In this document: positions 6,601 through 9,311 of the stretch, piece by piece | Layout of the letters: the number at the start of each line of letters is the position of its first letter | Position numbering within the stretch: the stretch's first letter is position 1 | Assembly (NCBI GenBank): GCA_017998575.1 | Contig: JAGOCV010000153.1 | Coordinates: 1 to 9,311, forward strand | Origin: Burkholderiaceae bacterium | GTDB lineage: Bacteria > Pseudomonadota > Gammaproteobacteria > Burkholderiales > Burkholderiaceae | Length of the DNA: 9,311 bases | Direction of reading: 5' to 3' | Position numbers and translations under genes: made by a program | Notes under the pieces: model-generated | Database searches by the model: none | What the model saw: only the letters and a program-made list of their open reading frames with translations | What the model was told of the DNA's origin: nothing

Positions 6601-7386
6601 CTAGGTCAGGACGCCGGCCGCGAGCAGCGGCTCGCACCACGCCAAGCCTTCTGCCGGCGTGCTGCGAGGCCGATATTCGAAGCCCAGCCACGCGCTGTCG
6701 CCCTGCTGCTGCAACTGCTGCACGGCCGCCTGCAGACCATGCATCGACAGGTCGGGTTCATGCCGGCCATCGACTCCCGCGATCTGCGCATGGCCGATCC
6801 AGCCGCGCGCACGCGCCAGTTCATCGGCCAGCACCAACCCCTCCTTCATGCAGTGATAGAAATCGAACTGCAGGCGCAGCCAGGGCGAATCGAACGTGCG
6901 CAGGATCGCCAGCGCCTGCTCTGGCCGGTGATAGAAATATCCCGGCACGTCCGCGCGGTTGAGCGGCTCGAGCATGAGCGTGATGCGCGCTTGTGCCGCA
7001 AGCGCCGACGCCAGGGCGAGGTTGTCGGCAAAGGCTGACTGGCACCGCAGGTGCGGCAGATCTGCCGTCCGCCCGGCCATCAGGTGGATACGCGCACAGC
7101 CGATGGTCTGGGCCACCTCGAGCGCACGTTCCAACCCGCTGCGAAAGCGCGCTTCGTCGCCCGGCCGCGCAGCCCAGCCGTGGCTGCCGGCACCCTCTTC
7201 TACCGGAGTGTTGATCAATACCGGCGCCAGGCCGCTGGCACGCAGCGCGTCGGCATACCAGGCCGGCGACCGGTCGTACGGAAAGAGAATTTCAACGGCG
7301 CGAAAGCCATCGCGCGCCGCCGCGTCGAAACGCGCCTCCAGCGGCAGATGGGCATACAGCAGGCTCAGATTGGCGGCGATTCGCAT
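6601..7386 (-). CDS. Hydroxypyruvate isomerase family TIM barrel (Hyi/OtnI-like)
   Basis: A 261-aa cytoplasmic sugar isomerase-like protein of the xylose isomerase-like TIM barrel fold. Hyi interconverts hydroxypyruvate and tartronate semialdehyde; the related OtnI acts on 2-oxo-tetronate. The start MRIAANLSLLYAHLPLEARF and the segment GFRAVEILFPYD (27-38) are typical, as is LINTPVEEGAGSHGW (57-71). Candidate catalytic and metal residues are Glu140 (LMLEPLNR), Asp175 and His178 (FDFYHCM), His199 and Gln201 (GHAQIAG), and Glu237 (GFEYRP); the two Glu match the paired catalytic glutamates of E. coli Hyi. The frame stays open upstream through tRNA-Leu, but the ATG at 7386 gives the family length. 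There is no good Shine-Dalgarno site. No glyoxylate carboligase or tartronate semialdehyde reductase gene is adjacent, so the substrate cannot be fixed. It is convergent with the GNAT-like gene, 32 bp apart. Confidence 0.88.
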   Translation of the reverse strand: MRIAANLSLLYAHLPLEARFDAAARDGFRAVEILFPYDRSPAWYADALRASGLAPVLINTPVEEGAGSHGWAARPGDEARFRSGLERALEVAQTIGCARIHLMAGRTADLPHLRCQSAFADNLALASALAAQARITLMLEPLNRADVPGYFYHRPEQALAILRTFDSPWLRLQFDFYHCMKEGLVLADELARARGWIGHAQIAGVDGRHEPDLSMHGLQAAVQQLQQQGDSAWLGFEYRPRSTPAEGLAWCEPLLAAGVLT

Positions 7387-7476
7387 GGCGGGCGCATCTT
7401 GCGGCAACCGGGGCTGGCGCGCAACCTCGTGGGGTGACGGCAATCGTGCCGGCCGTCCGGCGTAATGCGAAGAGAC

Positions 7477-7566
7477 TGGTGCCCGAGGCCGGAATCGAAC
7501 CGGCACGCCCTTTTCAGAGGCGGCGGATTTTAAGTCCGCTGTGTCTACCGATTTCACCACTCGGGC
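7477..7566 (-). tRNA. tRNA-Leu (UAA)
   Basis: Minus strand, with a 7-bp acceptor stem GCCCGAG (7566-7560) pairing with CTCGGGC (7487-7481), discriminator A and an encoded CCA (7479-7477). The anticodon loop is CTTAAAA with anticodon TAA. A class II variable arm is present (GCCTCTGAAAAGGGC region), and the T loop reads GGTTCGATTCC. Without CCA the gene is 87 nt. Confidence 0.96.
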
Positions 7567-7579
7567 CGGATAACGAAAC

Positions 7580-7606
7580 AGCCCCGGCAACATTGCTGAC
7601 GGGGCT
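7580..7606 (-). terminator. Hairpin between tRNA-Cys and tRNA-Leu
   Basis: AGCCCCG at 7580-7586 pairs with CGGGGCT at 7600-7606 (7 bp, 13-nt loop). On the minus strand it is followed by GTTTCGTTA, a weak T-tract. It could be a leaky terminator or a processing signal downstream of tRNA-Cys. Confidence 0.4.
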
Positions 7607-7612
7607 GCTCGA

Positions 7613-7686
7613 TGGAGGCGCGTACCGGAGTCGAACCGATCTAAACGGATTTGCAATCCGCTGCATAACCGCTTTGCTAACGCGCC
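7613..7686 (-). tRNA. tRNA-Cys (GCA)
   Basis: Minus strand, acceptor stem GGCGCGT (7686-7680) pairing with ACGCGCC (7623-7617), discriminator T and an encoded CCA (7615-7613). The anticodon loop is ATTGCAAAT with anticodon GCA. The T arm has GGTTCGACTCC. It is 71 nt without CCA, the usual length for this tRNA. Confidence 0.96.
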
Positions 7687-7712
7687 GGTTGTGCCTTCAG
7701 GAAACTTCCAAC

Positions 7713-7739
7713 AAAAAAGGGAAGCCTTGACTTCCCTTT
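7713..7739 (-). terminator. Rho-independent terminator-like hairpin between tRNA-Gly and tRNA-Cys
   Basis: On the minus strand AAAGGGAAG (7739-7731) pairs with CTTCCCTTT (7724-7716) around a 6-nt loop and runs into six T residues (7718-7713). The stem and T-tract form a good intrinsic terminator directed at transcripts leaving tRNA-Gly. Its place inside a tRNA cluster suggests partial termination or a separate downstream promoter. Confidence 0.65.
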
Positions 7740-7771
7740 GATGCCGACGACGTTGGCGGTCATCGAATATA

Positions 7772-7847
7772 TGGAGCGGGAGAAGAGTCTCGAACTCTCG
7801 ACCTCAACCTTGGCAAGGTTGCGCTCTACCAACTGAGCTACTCCCGC
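7772..7847 (-). tRNA. tRNA-Gly (GCC)
   Basis: Minus strand, acceptor stem GCGGGAG (7847-7841) pairing with CTCCCGC (7782-7776), discriminator T and an encoded CCA (7774-7772). The D arm reads TAGCTCAGTTGGTAGAGC, the anticodon loop CTTGCCAAG carries GCC, and the T arm has AGTTCGAGACT. It is the first gene of the cluster, 102 bp after lon. Confidence 0.97.
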
Positions 7848-7858
7848 GTAAGCCTCGC

Positions 7859-7888
7859 AGTATATGCCATTTTTTGAGTTTGTGGCAA
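7859..7888 (-). promoter_or_regulatory. Sigma-70 promoter of the tRNA cluster
   Basis: On the minus strand TTGCCA (7888-7883), an 18-nt spacer and TATACT (7864-7859) precede tRNA-Gly, leaving 11 nt to its mature 5' end. The bases after the minus-10 box are GC-rich (GCGAGG), the type of discriminator found in stringently controlled stable-RNA promoters. Confidence 0.7.
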
Positions 7889-7907
7889 CCGAGGCTAAAA
7901 ATATTTG

Positions 7908-7936
7908 AAAAAAGTCGGGCGGGTCTGCGCGACTTT
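7908..7936 (-). terminator. Rho-independent terminator of lon
   Basis: On the minus strand AAAGTCG (7936-7930) and CGACTTT (7917-7911) form a 7-bp stem with a GC-rich 12-nt loop, followed by a run of T residues (six T counted at 7913-7908). It lies 13 bp past the lon stop codon, just upstream of the tRNA promoter. Confidence 0.75.
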
Positions 7937-7948
7937 CTTCACTCACGC

Positions 7949-9311
<1,363 letters not shown>

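Noticed and set aside
6565..7038. Plus-strand frame opposite the isomerase
   Set aside because: Antisense shadow; Arg/Gln-rich translation with no motif, opposite a conserved TIM barrel enzyme.
5258..7566. Genomic island integrated at tRNA-Leu
   Set aside because: No integrase, no repeat of the tRNA 3' end was noticed in the window, and a host-like isomerase gene lies between the tRNA and the cassette.
7387..7656. N-terminal extension of the isomerase frame through tRNA-Leu
   Set aside because: Translates tRNA sequence; the family length and start motif fit the ATG at 7386.
7434..7730. 98-codon plus-strand frame across tRNA-Leu and tRNA-Cys
   Set aside because: Typical spurious translation antisense to tRNAs (VPEAGIEPARPF), a known annotation artefact.

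Overview
The window is GC-rich chromosomal DNA. Its gene products (single-chain class I fumarase joined to glutamate racemase, a Gly-Cys-Leu tRNA cluster behind lon) suggest a betaproteobacterium of the Comamonadaceae. A perfect plant-inducible-promoter (PIP) box at 5144-5168 narrows this, by inference, to an Acidovorax/Paracidovorax-like plant associate that carries a group II Hrp type III secretion system.

Layout. (1) 1-509, minus: the N-terminal third of fumC (class II fumarase, iron-free), running off the left edge. (2) 654-2204, plus: a class I 4Fe-4S fumarase, divergent from fumC across about 144 bp that contains a weak Fur-box-like sequence. Its stop codon overlaps the start of murI (2204-3013, glutamate racemase). 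(3) 2996-4333, minus: an Atg22/UMF1-type major facilitator, convergent with murI and overlapping it by 18 bp. It is preceded at 4405-5034 on the same strand by an acidic conserved-looking protein of unknown function. (4) 5144-6568, plus: the accessory part of the window. A PIP box is followed by three tightly packed genes: a 143-aa lower-GC protein with a type III-style N-terminus, an acidic lysine-free 127-aa helical protein resembling HrpB1/HrpK, and a 159-aa degenerate GNAT-fold protein. (5) 6601-7386, minus: a hydroxypyruvate isomerase-family TIM barrel. (6) 7477-7847, minus: tRNA-Gly(GCC), tRNA-Cys(GCA) and tRNA-Leu(UAA), transcribed in that order from a clear promoter with terminator-like hairpins between them. 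(7) 7949-9311, minus: the C-terminal part of Lon protease, with its own terminator, running off the right edge.

How they work together: most of the window is core metabolism and housekeeping (TCA cycle, peptidoglycan precursor supply, tRNAs, proteolysis). The exception is the 5.1-6.6 kb cassette, which looks like a small HrpX/HrpB-regulated type III secretion operon that I cannot match to a described effector or apparatus set. It is the best candidate here for an undescribed system. No stretch longer than about 300 bases lacks a gene; the largest gene-free gap (5035-5257) is the PIP-box promoter region.
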